Below, one piece after another: positions 50,091-58,319 of a stretch of 64,000 bases of DNA (the first letter of the stretch is position 1; every line of letters starts with the position of its first letter). The stretch is from Candidatus Woesearchaeota archaeon. GTDB lineage: Archaea; Nanobdellota; Nanobdellia; Woesearchaeales; DSVV01. Where the stretch lies: NCBI GenBank assembly GCA_018661705.1, contig JABJHR010000001.1, positions 52,485 to 116,484 of the forward strand, read 5' to 3'. Below the pieces are notes generated by a model. The model saw only the letters and a program-made list of their open reading frames with translations, was not told the DNA's origin and did no database searches. Position numbers and translations under genes: made by a program.

Positions 50091-50753
50091 ATGAAAAAAA
50101 GAGTATACATAAAAAGTTTAATTCTTTTAGTTATTTTATTGTATGTAATACAAATTGTTATTGCTCCCCCTCCTCCTCCTCCACCAACACCTGGTGGGTT
50201 TGGAAATCCAAATGGGGTAGACGCAGGTAGTGGTGAAAATAATCTTTTAACGCAATCAAATTCTCAACAAAATTCACTTGAAACAACTGGTTCTGCAAGT
50301 AGTTTAGGATCATCTGGCGATAAAATTGCTTCTTTGGAAGCAAGGATTGATGATCTTGAAGGTAAAGGTATAGGTGTTTTTGGTTTTCTAATGATTTTGT
50401 TTAATTTAATTTTGTTGTTTTTCGTTGTATATTTTTGGTTGATAGAGAGAAAGAAAATAAAAAATGCAGCATTGGAAAAACATTTGAATAAAAACCAACA
50501 AACAGTTCAAGAAGCAACACCACAAGAAGTAACGTTACAAGAAATGCAAACAAATCAACAACCAGAACAACAACTACCGCAATCACAACCACAACAAAAT
50601 CCTAACCCCGTAATTCCCCCTCCTCAAAATTCTAAACCTGCTGGTCAAACAACTCCTCCTGATTTAGACAATCAAAATACAGTGCCACACCCACCACCAC
50701 ATAATGCAGAAACATTAAATACTAATCCACCATCATTACATTATGATCATTAA
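50091..50753 (+). CDS. Pro/Gln-rich membrane protein (220 aa)
   Basis: Signal-like N-terminus (LILLVILLYVIQIVIA) followed by a run of prolines, then a Ser/Asn/Gln-rich region, a short coiled coil (DKIASLEARIDDLEGKG), one membrane segment (FGFLMILFNLILLFFVVYFW) and a long disordered cytoplasmic tail rich in Q, N and P. Unknown role; low-complexity composition is unlike the housekeeping genes. The lipoprotein gene follows after 50 bases. Confidence 0.65.
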   Translation: MKKRVYIKSLILLVILLYVIQIVIAPPPPPPPTPGGFGNPNGVDAGSGENNLLTQSNSQQNSLETTGSASSLGSSGDKIASLEARIDDLEGKGIGVFGFLMILFNLILLFFVVYFWLIERKKIKNAALEKHLNKNQQTVQEATPQEVTLQEMQTNQQPEQQLPQSQPQQNPNPVIPPPQNSKPAGQTTPPDLDNQNTVPHPPPHNAETLNTNPPSLHYDH

Positions 50754-50803
50754 TTTTTAATAAAATATTGTCAAAAATAATAAAAAAACAAAAAGGTGAA
50801 AAA

Positions 50804-52633
50804 ATGAAACTAATGAAATTATTATTAATTTGTTTACTAACAGTTAGCATGTTAATGATGGCATGTACAATGCCTGTAAGTGAAGATGAATTACCTCCTG
50901 AACCACCAAAGCCAGGAATGGTTGGTAGCGAGGAACAACAAGATTTATCAGGTCAAGTGTGGAAAGCTGAATATGCAGAATATGGGTTTACAGAGCCAAC
51001 AACATTTACACTAAGCCAAGATATTCTGGAGCCCGGAGATGAATTAACTGCAACTGTTAATGAAGATTTTATTTATAGTGTTGGTTATGCTACAGATAGT
51101 GATGATTGGACGGCATTTCAGTATGAAGGAGATGAAATGGTTGGAAAATGGATAAAAAAGCAAGCATGGATAGATTTCCTTACTGCTGCAGATTTTGTAC
51201 AATCTTACAGTGAGTTTTATCTTCTTGCATATGCGTGTACAAGAGTAGGAAATGACTGGGATTGTCATGATTATAAATGGATGATGCATTCATTTGAGAT
51301 AATGGGTTTGCCTGATGGTCCTATTGATCCTGTGCCAATGCCGGCATTTGAATGTGATTTTGACAATGAATGTTTAGAAACTGAATCTTGTGTAAACAAC
51401 CATTGTGTTGCAGCAATACCTATATTTGAATGTCAACATCATGTTGATTGTGCAGCAAATGAATTCTGTTTTGTAATGGAAGGTGAAAATGGTGGGGTTT
51501 GTGTAGAACCAGTAGATGAGCAAGAAATCCAACTTTGTCTTCTTGACTCAGAATGTGAAGATGGTTATGCCTGTTTTATGGGTGAATGCATTAAATTACC
51601 AGATGAACCAGTATTCCCTGGGCAAGAAGAGCAAGAAGATCCAATACCTGTAGATAATGATGACGTATCTGAGGCATGGATGATGGAAAACTCACAATGT
51701 CCTCATCTTATACCAGGAGAAGCAGATATTCTGAAAGAAGGAGAAATTGTGTATACTGAGAAGTTTTCTTTTCTTTTAGATATTGGTCCTAATAATGATG
51801 GTGTGGCATTAGAAGTTTGCTCAGCTTTAGAAGGATGTGATGTATATGCTTTTGAGATGTGCGAAGTTAAAGAAATTCCAGGATTTGGTACAGTGCAGCT
51901 TGCAAACATTCACGAAGAATCTGAAACAGCATTATTTATGGCAATGGAAGAAGAGATGGATGAACCAGTTCCAATTCTAGATGAAGATACTTTTTGTGGA
52001 AATGGTATAGTGGAGGATGGTGAATTTTGTGATGGCTTAGATTTTGCAGGATTAGATTGTACTTCAGATGAATTTTCACAATTTGAATTTACAAGTGGAA
52101 CTTTGTCATGCTTAAATGATTGTAATTCAATATCAGTAATGGGATGTGTTGTTGATGAACCAGAAGATGAACCTGTTGAATGTCTTGCTCCTGGATCTGA
52201 TGAAGCAACAACGTTTGTTCTTGATGAAAATGGAGTTTGTTATAAGTTTGTGCAAACATGTGTACATCCTGAATTGTTCACTATTTATGAAACTGAAATT
52301 AGTTACTGTGCACCTGATGATGATGATGGGCCAATATCTTCAGGCGGTAGTGGTGGTTCAGGCGATGGCGGTAGTGATTCTAATCAAGGTGGTGGTGAAG
52401 TGCTAGAATCTGTATGTGGCAATTACGTAATAGATGAAGGTGAAGAATGTGATGATGGTGAAACAAATGATGACGGCGGCCTCGCTGGTGGTTGTAGAGA
52501 AGATTGCACACTTATTGAATGCGGAGATGGAATCATAGACGCAAATGCTGGTGAAGAATGTGATGATGGTGATGCAAATGATGACGGTGGTCTAGCTGGT
52601 GGTTGTAGAGAAGATTGCACACTTATTTGGTGA
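50804..52633 (+). CDS. Lipoprotein-like Cys-rich surface protein with DUF4215 repeats
   Basis: 609 residues. N-terminus MKLMKLLLICLLTVSMLMMA ends in a Cys: LMMAC is a good lipobox. Several cysteine clusters follow (CDFDNECLETESCVNNHCV, CQHHVDCAANEFC, CLLDSECEDGYACFMGEC), a Gly/Ser linker (SSGGSGGSGDGGSDSNQGGG), and two C-terminal repeats of DUF4215 type (EGEECDDGETNDDGGLAGGC, REDCTLIECGDG). The last repeat stops abruptly at LIW. GGTG upstream fixes the ATG at 50804. It faces outward, stabilised by disulphides; ligand unknown. Its paralog begins at 63303. Confidence 0.8.
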   Translation: MKLMKLLLICLLTVSMLMMACTMPVSEDELPPEPPKPGMVGSEEQQDLSGQVWKAEYAEYGFTEPTTFTLSQDILEPGDELTATVNEDFIYSVGYATDSDDWTAFQYEGDEMVGKWIKKQAWIDFLTAADFVQSYSEFYLLAYACTRVGNDWDCHDYKWMMHSFEIMGLPDGPIDPVPMPAFECDFDNECLETESCVNNHCVAAIPIFECQHHVDCAANEFCFVMEGENGGVCVEPVDEQEIQLCLLDSECEDGYACFMGECIKLPDEPVFPGQEEQEDPIPVDNDDVSEAWMMENSQCPHLIPGEADILKEGEIVYTEKFSFLLDIGPNNDGVALEVCSALEGCDVYAFEMCEVKEIPGFGTVQLANIHEESETALFMAMEEEMDEPVPILDEDTFCGNGIVEDGEFCDGLDFAGLDCTSDEFSQFEFTSGTLSCLNDCNSISVMGCVVDEPEDEPVECLAPGSDEATTFVLDENGVCYKFVQTCVHPELFTIYETEISYCAPDDDDGPISSGGSGGSGDGGSDSNQGGGEVLESVCGNYVIDEGEECDDGETNDDGGLAGGCREDCTLIECGDGIIDANAGEECDDGDANDDGGLAGGCREDCTLIW

Positions 52634-52783
52634 GAAAGAAAACAAAAGAAGCAGATAATTTAATATGTTGTCAGGATGAAGACTGCAATTGTTAAATTTA
52701 ATTTTTTATTTTTTTCTTACTTTTTCATTACTCTTTACTTATTTTACTTATTAATCAACTATTTCACATCAATCATATAGAAA

Positions 52784-52793
52784 AATATATATA
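52784..52793 (+). promoter_or_regulatory. TATA box of the 52910 gene
   Basis: AAATATATAT precedes the leader by about 25 bases, giving a roughly 95-nt 5'-UTR that contains the hairpin at 52846-52889. Confidence 0.45.
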
Positions 52794-52845
52794 GGGATTA
52801 ATTAATTAGATGTATATCCTATTTAAAAGAATAAAAATTGTGAGA

Positions 52846-52889
52846 TTGTGTTGGAAAATTAGCTATTAATGGCGACATTTTCAACACAA
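52846..52889 (+). promoter_or_regulatory. Leader hairpin (family E-like motif) before the 52910 gene
   Basis: TTGTGTTGGAAAAT pairs with ATTTTCAACACAA; the asymmetric loop TAGCTATTAATGGCGAC resembles the one in the 36755-36890 element. It sits 12 bases before the GAGGTG Shine-Dalgarno, so it may be a regulatory leader. Confidence 0.5.
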
Positions 52890-52909
52890 CCTAAAACTGA
52901 GGTGTTAAG

Positions 52910-54043
52910 ATGAGGTTTAAGAAATTAATCATGCCATTGCTTTTTGTGGCGATTATTACAATATTTGCTCCTATGATCTTTGCTCAATTAAATGTTTTAG
53001 ATGAGCTTTTTTCAAATGTAATTGGTCCAAACTTTAGTGTTATGGATTTATTACAGAAATATGGGGCATTTATTGAATTTGTATTATATGCAATCTTGTT
53101 TATTGGGATTGCAGAAGCAAGTTTAGGAAGAGTTCAAACATTCCAGGGCAGAGGTGGAAAAGCTGTTATTTCTGTTGTTGGTATAATGTTAGCAGTTTCT
53201 TTAGCATGGTTTGGAGAAAAAAATAACTTTCATATTTACAACTTTGGACCCTTAGCGGGATTTTTATTAGTGGTCATTGTATTCATGGCCGTTTACGCTT
53301 TAATAAAAGGAATGGTTGGTGTTGATGGATTTGGTTGGCAACAAAAAGCATTTGCAACAGCATTAGCAATTGTTTGTAGTTTATCATTTGTAATTGCATT
53401 ATTTGGAGATTTATGGGGTTGGTTCCAGGAAAAAGGTGGTTTTTTATATGCTATAATACAATTAGTATATGCGATTTCAGTTATTTTTCTAATCTATTAT
53501 GTAATTCGTTGGGCCATTAGAATGTTTAGTAATGGTGGTGCCGGAGCAAATGCTAATGAAGGTGTTGCTGGTGTAGGAAGAAGAGCAGCAAGAGGCGCAG
53601 AAGTTGGTGGCCATGAAAGAGGAGAATTACAAAGAGCAAGACAAATTATTATTAATGTTGGTGGTCTTTCAAACACTCTTCAGAGATTATTACATACTCA
53701 CGGTGGTGCGATTCATGATGTGGCAGAATTAACAAGAATTCAAGGTCTTTTAACTGATATTAATGTTCAGCTTAATCAATTACATGCTATTGAAGATATT
53801 GTCAAGCATGATGAAGCTCAGTTTAATAGATTATTTCCAGATCCAGCATTAGTAGCAGGAATTGCTGAAGAGAATAACCTAGTTCATGGATTACAGTTAA
53901 TTATTGAACAATTTGAACGTCATGTTACTGGTGGTGATGCTCGAGCAGCTAATGCAAGTTTACTCCATTTTCATGAAGTAATTACACATTTATTAGAAAG
54001 AAATGGGATTGATATTAGAAATATAAGAGTGCATGGGGCTTAA
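52910..54043 (+). CDS. Membrane protein with cytoplasmic helical domain (377 aa)
   Basis: A signal-like start (MRFKKLIMPLLFVAIITIFA), then about five membrane segments (residues 50-215) and a cytoplasmic C-terminal region after GGAGANANEGVAGVGRRAAR that is helical and His-rich (LLHTHGGAIHDVAEL, LHFHEVITHLLERNG). Unknown family. It is followed 50 bases later by the Lon-like protease gene and may share its transcript. Confidence 0.68.
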   Translation: MRFKKLIMPLLFVAIITIFAPMIFAQLNVLDELFSNVIGPNFSVMDLLQKYGAFIEFVLYAILFIGIAEASLGRVQTFQGRGGKAVISVVGIMLAVSLAWFGEKNNFHIYNFGPLAGFLLVVIVFMAVYALIKGMVGVDGFGWQQKAFATALAIVCSLSFVIALFGDLWGWFQEKGGFLYAIIQLVYAISVIFLIYYVIRWAIRMFSNGGAGANANEGVAGVGRRAARGAEVGGHERGELQRARQIIINVGGLSNTLQRLLHTHGGAIHDVAELTRIQGLLTDINVQLNQLHAIEDIVKHDEAQFNRLFPDPALVAGIAEENNLVHGLQLIIEQFERHVTGGDARAANASLLHFHEVITHLLERNGIDIRNIRVHGA

Positions 54044-54093
54044 TTTTTTCTTTTTATTAATTATTTTTTATAAAGACTACAGAGGGGTTATCA

Positions 54094-56232
54094 ATGAAGA
54101 AAAAACTACGGACTATAGGAACAATTTTGTTTATTACAATTCTGATTTTGTTATTAACTATTCCAATGTCTTTTGCAGTTAAAGAAGTAAAAGGGCACAT
54201 GAAATTATTAGCAGTGTCAGAAGGTAAAAATGCAAAAGGAAGTTTAGCTGATCTATATTTAGAGATAAGACCAGGTAAGGGTAATGTTTATATTGATACT
54301 TTTCCATTGACTAAAATGGATACTCAGCTTAGTACAAGATTTGCAAAAGAAATTGCATGTAAATTTCTAGAAACAGATTGTAAAAAGTATGATTTCTTTT
54401 ATACAATTAATGCTGGGAGTTCTATTATTGGTGGTCCTAGTGCGGGGGCGGCTTTAGCAATGCTAACTGTTGCTTTATTGGATCCAGAAGTTAAAGAATA
54501 TGATGAAACTGTTTCTATCACCGGAACAATTAATACTGGTGGAATTATTGGAAGTGTTGGTGGGGTTAAAGAAAAAATAGATGCAGCTGCTCAAAACGGA
54601 ATTACTAAAGTATTAGTTCCTTTAGGATCAAATATTAAACATCAAGAAGAAAATATTACTTTAACAGATGAAGAAATAGAAAAAATTGTTGAAGAATCAA
54701 ATGTTACAGTAATTAATGAAGACATAATTGTGGAAATTTTAAATAAAACACAAAGTATTATGGGTAATGCATCTTCTTCGTCATCTATTAATCAGACAAA
54801 CTCTACAAATCAATCAAATTCATCAGAGTTTAGTATTGAAAATTATGGAAAGGAAAAAAATATTCAAGTAATTGAGGTTGTTACATTAGAGCAAGCTTTG
54901 AAAGAGTTTACTGGGAAAGATTATGGTGAAAAAAAAGAGGATATATTAATTGATAACTTTTATACAAACACTATGAAAAAGATTTCTGATGATATTTGTG
55001 GGAGAACTATTGAGTTAAAATCAAAATTAGACAAAGATGTTGCAAATTTGGATCAAAACACTGGTAATTTTAATCATGAAGTTGGTGGTTATGAATCTGA
55101 ATCTTTATTTAAAGATCTTGTTCATGAGTCACTCTACAATCAAACATTAGATTTAATTAATAATTCTGAACAAGCAGTTGAAAAAATTGAATATTATGCA
55201 GCTGCATCTTATTGTTTTGGTGCAAATATTAATTTAGATTATTTAATTCTTTTGAGTGCAAACTTTACAAAGAATCATAAAATAAAGAAAATGAATGAAA
55301 TTGTAGAAGCAATCAATAATTCAAATGATATTTTAGATGAAACAAATTTAACATCAATAACTGATTTACAAACATATCTTATTGTAAAAGAAAGATTAAT
55401 TGAGGCTTATGATACATGGGAAGCAACAAATGATGAATTAGTTAAGAATAATACTGATATTGAATATGGTATTGCTTATACTACTGAAAGACTTTATAGT
55501 GCTTATGCTTGGAGTCATTTTTTTAATCAATCTTCTACTACTCATGTGCTTGATGAGAAATTATTAACGCAATCTTGTCAAATAATCTTGAGTGAAGCAC
55601 AAGCAAGATTAGATTATTTTGGGATTATTTTTCCTTATCCTCTTGGATTGTTAGAAAAAACAAAAAAAGAACTTAATAGGGCTTATCAGCATCTTGATAA
55701 TAATCAATCAAAGATGTGTATAATGCATGCTGTGATGGCAAAAGCGGAGATTGATGCTGTACTTTCTACTTCAAATATCATGAAAGATGAAGAACTTAAA
55801 CATTTGTTAGATACTAAACTTGAATTAGCAAAACAAGTTATTCTTAAACAACAATCAAAAGGTTTATTCCCCATTTTAGGTTATAGTTATTATGAATATG
55901 CGACGTCACTTGGTCAAGAAGATACTATTTCAGGGCTAATTTATTCTCAATATGCTCTTGAATTTAGTAATCTAGATCTTTATATTCAAATTAAGGAAGA
56001 AAAAACTTATTTTGAAAAAGTTTGGGCAGTTACAAAGCAATATGTCTATTTTAATCAGGATTTGTTCTTTGGATTTTTAATTGGGTTAGGTAGTGGTGTT
56101 GGTTTAACTATTGTGATTTATTTCATATTTAGATCTGGTAGGGGTGAACCCAAACAAAATTCCAAGAAAGTATCTAAGAAATCTTCTAATTTAGTGAAGA
56201 AATCATCTAAAAAAGCACGTAAAAATAGATAA
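54094..56232 (+). CDS. Extracytoplasmic Lon-like serine protease (S16, COG1750 type)
   Basis: 712 residues. Signal peptide (TILFITILILLLTIPMSFA), then the Lon proteolytic domain: GHMKLLAVSEG, SSIIGGPSAGAALAML with the nucleophile at S116, and GSVGGVKEKIDAA with K159; the 43-residue Ser-Lys spacing equals that of E. coli Lon (S679/K722). No ATPase domain. A long Asn/Ser-rich and helical region follows, with a C-terminal membrane segment (DLFFGFLIGLGSGVGLTIVI) and a basic tail KKSSKKARKNR. The active site is predicted outside the cell. Probably degrades surface or secreted proteins without ATP. Confidence 0.85.
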   Translation: MKKKLRTIGTILFITILILLLTIPMSFAVKEVKGHMKLLAVSEGKNAKGSLADLYLEIRPGKGNVYIDTFPLTKMDTQLSTRFAKEIACKFLETDCKKYDFFYTINAGSSIIGGPSAGAALAMLTVALLDPEVKEYDETVSITGTINTGGIIGSVGGVKEKIDAAAQNGITKVLVPLGSNIKHQEENITLTDEEIEKIVEESNVTVINEDIIVEILNKTQSIMGNASSSSSINQTNSTNQSNSSEFSIENYGKEKNIQVIEVVTLEQALKEFTGKDYGEKKEDILIDNFYTNTMKKISDDICGRTIELKSKLDKDVANLDQNTGNFNHEVGGYESESLFKDLVHESLYNQTLDLINNSEQAVEKIEYYAAASYCFGANINLDYLILLSANFTKNHKIKKMNEIVEAINNSNDILDETNLTSITDLQTYLIVKERLIEAYDTWEATNDELVKNNTDIEYGIAYTTERLYSAYAWSHFFNQSSTTHVLDEKLLTQSCQIILSEAQARLDYFGIIFPYPLGLLEKTKKELNRAYQHLDNNQSKMCIMHAVMAKAEIDAVLSTSNIMKDEELKHLLDTKLELAKQVILKQQSKGLFPILGYSYYEYATSLGQEDTISGLIYSQYALEFSNLDLYIQIKEEKTYFEKVWAVTKQYVYFNQDLFFGFLIGLGSGVGLTIVIYFIFRSGRGEPKQNSKKVSKKSSNLVKKSSKKARKNR

Positions 56233-56343
56233 AATAACTGGTATTAATCATGTCTTTGTTCTAACGTAAATTGGGTTAATATTGGCTAAATTAAGTTAAA
56301 TATAGTTCAAACTAGGTTAAAAATCAGTTAGAAAGTATAAAAA

Positions 56344-56375
56344 CCCTGGCAAACCTCCGAAGAAGTTTGCTAGGG
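56344..56375 (+). other. Tandem hairpin 1
   Basis: CCCTGGCAAAC/GTTTGCTAGGG with loop CTCCGAAGAA, preceded by TATAAAAA and followed by AAAGAGGTG. The gene-less stretch 56233-56912 begins here with A/T-rich repeats of GGTTAA and AAGTTAAAT type. Confidence 0.6.
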
Positions 56376-56400
56376 AAAGAGGTGTTAAGAGACTATAAAA

Positions 56401-56434
56401 CCCACACAAACACCCCGAAGGACGTTTGCGCGGG
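56401..56434 (+). other. Tandem hairpin 2
   Basis: CCCACACAAAC/GTTTGCGCGGG with loop ACCCCGAAGGAC, preceded by TATAAAA and followed by AAAAAGAGGTG and a four-codon frame ATG AAA TTC TAA at 56449-56460. Same layout as hairpin 1 with a 57-base spacing. Confidence 0.6.
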
Positions 56435-56605
56435 AAAAAGAGGTGATTATGAAATTCTAACGACTAAAGCGTTAATTTATTATAAAATAAGGCCTCTTTG
56501 CTTTTTTATGGGTAAAAGCAGGTTATTTATTCTGCATTTGCAGTTAAAATCCCTCAAAACCCCCCTTTTCAGGGTTTGTTGTTTCTACTATTCAGTAGGT
56601 ATACC

Positions 56606-56616
56606 TTATATATAAA
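56606..56616 (+). promoter_or_regulatory. TATA box of the candidate RNA gene
   Basis: TTATATATAAA about 25 bases upstream of the first paired base near 56629-56635. Confidence 0.5.
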
Positions 56617-56628
56617 TGTTTCGTTTTT

Positions 56629-56860
56629 GTAAGCACTGGTGAGTAGTATTAGTGTTTGCAGAACAGGAAATAACCCCTTATCCACATGAAAGCACATGCT
56701 TTCATGGGATCCTAAAATTTAGTCAATCACAAATGCATACCAGATCTGCATGTGAACCTTTATGACCAAATTTTATGATTTCCCGCACAAACATGAAATT
56801 AAAAAAGACAAGTTAAAGTGGCTTTTGGGGCTTAATAAAGCTTATGGAACCCTATACTAG
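56629..56860 (+). ncRNA. Candidate structured RNA
   Basis: Several hairpins fold in order: GTAAGCACT/AGTGTTTGC, CATGAAAGCA-TGCTTTCATG, TCACA..ATGCAT...ATGC..TGTGA, with long-range GGAAATAA/TTATGATTTCC and AAAATTTAGTCA/TGACCAAATTTT. The outermost GTTTGC can also meet GCACAAAC. No reading frame of size fits. Not SRP RNA (no GGAAG...GGAGC tetraloop pair), not 5S. 3' end uncertain. Confidence 0.5.
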
Positions 56861-56879
56861 AAGTTAGTTTTTGCTGAAA

Positions 56880-56888
56880 CTTTATAAA
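56880..56888 (+). promoter_or_regulatory. TATA box of the 56913 gene
   Basis: CTTTATAAA, 28 bases before the ATG. Confidence 0.55.
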
Positions 56889-56912
56889 TGGCCTTGCTTA
56901 ATTCTTTGTAAT

Positions 56913-57527
56913 ATGACTAAACAACAGCAAGAATCAAAAGCTAACATTAAATCTATCAAATGTATTAAGTGCAATAATCAAATTAAGAATAAAGGTAAGA
57001 ATGATTTTTGTAACACTTGTTTTCAAGATGTTGTATTTAAGAGAATTAGAAAGTTTGTTAGAGCAAATAAATACTTAGATAATACTCAAGAATTATTGGT
57101 AATTGATGCCTTAACACAGAAAATATTAAAAAATATTGTGAATAAACCAGTATTAATTAATTATGATAACTCTAATTATGGTAAATTAGTAAAACAAGGT
57201 AAGAAATTAACAATTTCTAATAAAAAATTACTTGCGAAAGTAAAAAACAAGCAAAAAATACTTTTACCCGTTTGTTTAGATGATTTAGAATTACTTTATT
57301 TAGAATATTTTTTTCAAGGTAAAAGTGAAAAATTTAAATTAATGTTAGATCAAAAGTTAATTCCCTTATATTTTGTATTAACAAAAGAAGAATGTCTAAG
57401 ATTAGCAAAATTATATAAAACAAAATTTAATTTTAAGAGTACAACAACAAGTAAATTTCTTGATTCTTTGGAATCAGAATTTGAAGGAACAAAACATAAG
57501 TTAAGGAAATATATTTATAGTAAGTAG
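56913..57527 (+). CDS. Zinc-ribbon protein, Ncs2/Ctu2-like (204 aa)
   Basis: An N-terminal zinc ribbon IKCIKCNNQIKNKGKNDFCN-TC is followed by VVFKRIRKFVRANKYLD, like the start of Ctu2/Ncs2 tRNA-thiolation partners, and a later LLPVCLDDLELLYLEYFF. The PP-loop SGGxDS of Ncs6/Ctu1 is absent, which also agrees with Ctu2. No Ncs6 lies in the window. Assignment is tentative. The ATG at 56913 matches the TATA box; a longer frame is inside the promoter. Confidence 0.55.
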   Translation: MTKQQQESKANIKSIKCIKCNNQIKNKGKNDFCNTCFQDVVFKRIRKFVRANKYLDNTQELLVIDALTQKILKNIVNKPVLINYDNSNYGKLVKQGKKLTISNKKLLAKVKNKQKILLPVCLDDLELLYLEYFFQGKSEKFKLMLDQKLIPLYFVLTKEECLRLAKLYKTKFNFKSTTTSKFLDSLESEFEGTKHKLRKYIYSK

Positions 57528-57640
57528 TTTTAAGTTGGAAGTAAGAAGTAAAGGGTTCTGTGTTTTGAGTAGTGGGTTATGAGTTGGTTCCGAGTAAATC
57601 TGTTCTGGGATTTGGTTTTAAGGGAATTAGTTTTGACATC
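57526..57640. repeat. Family B element (reversed)
   Basis: TAGTTTTAAGTTGGAAGTAA, GTGTTTTGAGTAGTGGGTTA, GAGTTGGTTCCGAGTAAATC and TGGGATTTGGTTTTAAGG follow the order of B3; no right arm is visible. Confidence 0.65.
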
Positions 57641-57728
57641 TTTTGCTCACTTGCTATTAGTGGAGAGGGTTTTATATTAGCCCTTTCAACCACAAACTTT
57701 ATAAATTTACATCGGCAGAATATGAACA

Positions 57729-58256
57729 ATGTCTGTAAAACTTCCAGTACCACAACCTCAAAAGATAATGTTTAAAGGTATCTTTGATTTTGATGAATTA
57801 TACAGGGCATTATATGATTGGCTTGTTTTTAGAGGATACACTTTTCATGAACGAAAATATAAGGCTAAATCTAAAGATACTGGTAAAGAAAGAGAAATTT
57901 CATGGAAGGCATGGAGAAGAGTAACAGATTTCTACAAATATTGGTTTGATATTCATATTCAAGCTTGGAATATAGAGCCAATTGAAGTCAACAAAGATGG
58001 AGAAAAGAAAATCCTAACAAAAGCTAGGTTGCTTATTGAAGTTAAAGGAACAATTGAATTAGATTATGATGACAGATTTGAGACATCTAAATTTAAAAAA
58101 GCTTTAAGTGAATTTCTAATTAATTTCGTATTTAAGAGTTTAATAGATTCAGCATGGGCGGATAAACTTCAATTTATGCAGTATAAAGTACTAGATGTTG
58201 TAAAACATAATTTAGATATGCAGATTAAAGGTAATGACCATTTTGATGTATGGTGA
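57729..58256 (+). CDS. Unknown paralog pair, member 1 (175 aa)
   Basis: The protein shares with the next gene the layout F-x-F/L-x-ELYRALYDWLVFRGYTFHER, WKAWRRVTDFYKYWFDIHIQ and a region LTKARLLIEVKGTIELDYDD. No catalytic motif is visible. Soluble, acidic-basic mix. A TTTATAAA TATA box stands near 57697. Confidence 0.68.
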   Translation: MSVKLPVPQPQKIMFKGIFDFDELYRALYDWLVFRGYTFHERKYKAKSKDTGKEREISWKAWRRVTDFYKYWFDIHIQAWNIEPIEVNKDGEKKILTKARLLIEVKGTIELDYDDRFETSKFKKALSEFLINFVFKSLIDSAWADKLQFMQYKVLDVVKHNLDMQIKGNDHFDVW

Positions 58257-58319
58257 TGGTATTAAAAGGACAATTAATCAGAAAATAATATATATAAGTA
58301 AAAGATATGGGTTATTAAG

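Noticed and set aside
52423..52620. Minus-strand Ser/Pro-rich frame within the Cys-rich gene
   Set aside because: Antisense of the DUF4215 repeats; the same happens at 63554-63934.
56367..56615. An 82-codon frame across the tandem hairpins
   Set aside because: Composition and lack of a suitable ribosome site suggest chance; hairpins and TATA box explain the conservation.
56629..56860. SRP RNA or 5S rRNA
   Set aside because: The conserved SRP helix 8 loops and 5S core sequences are not present.
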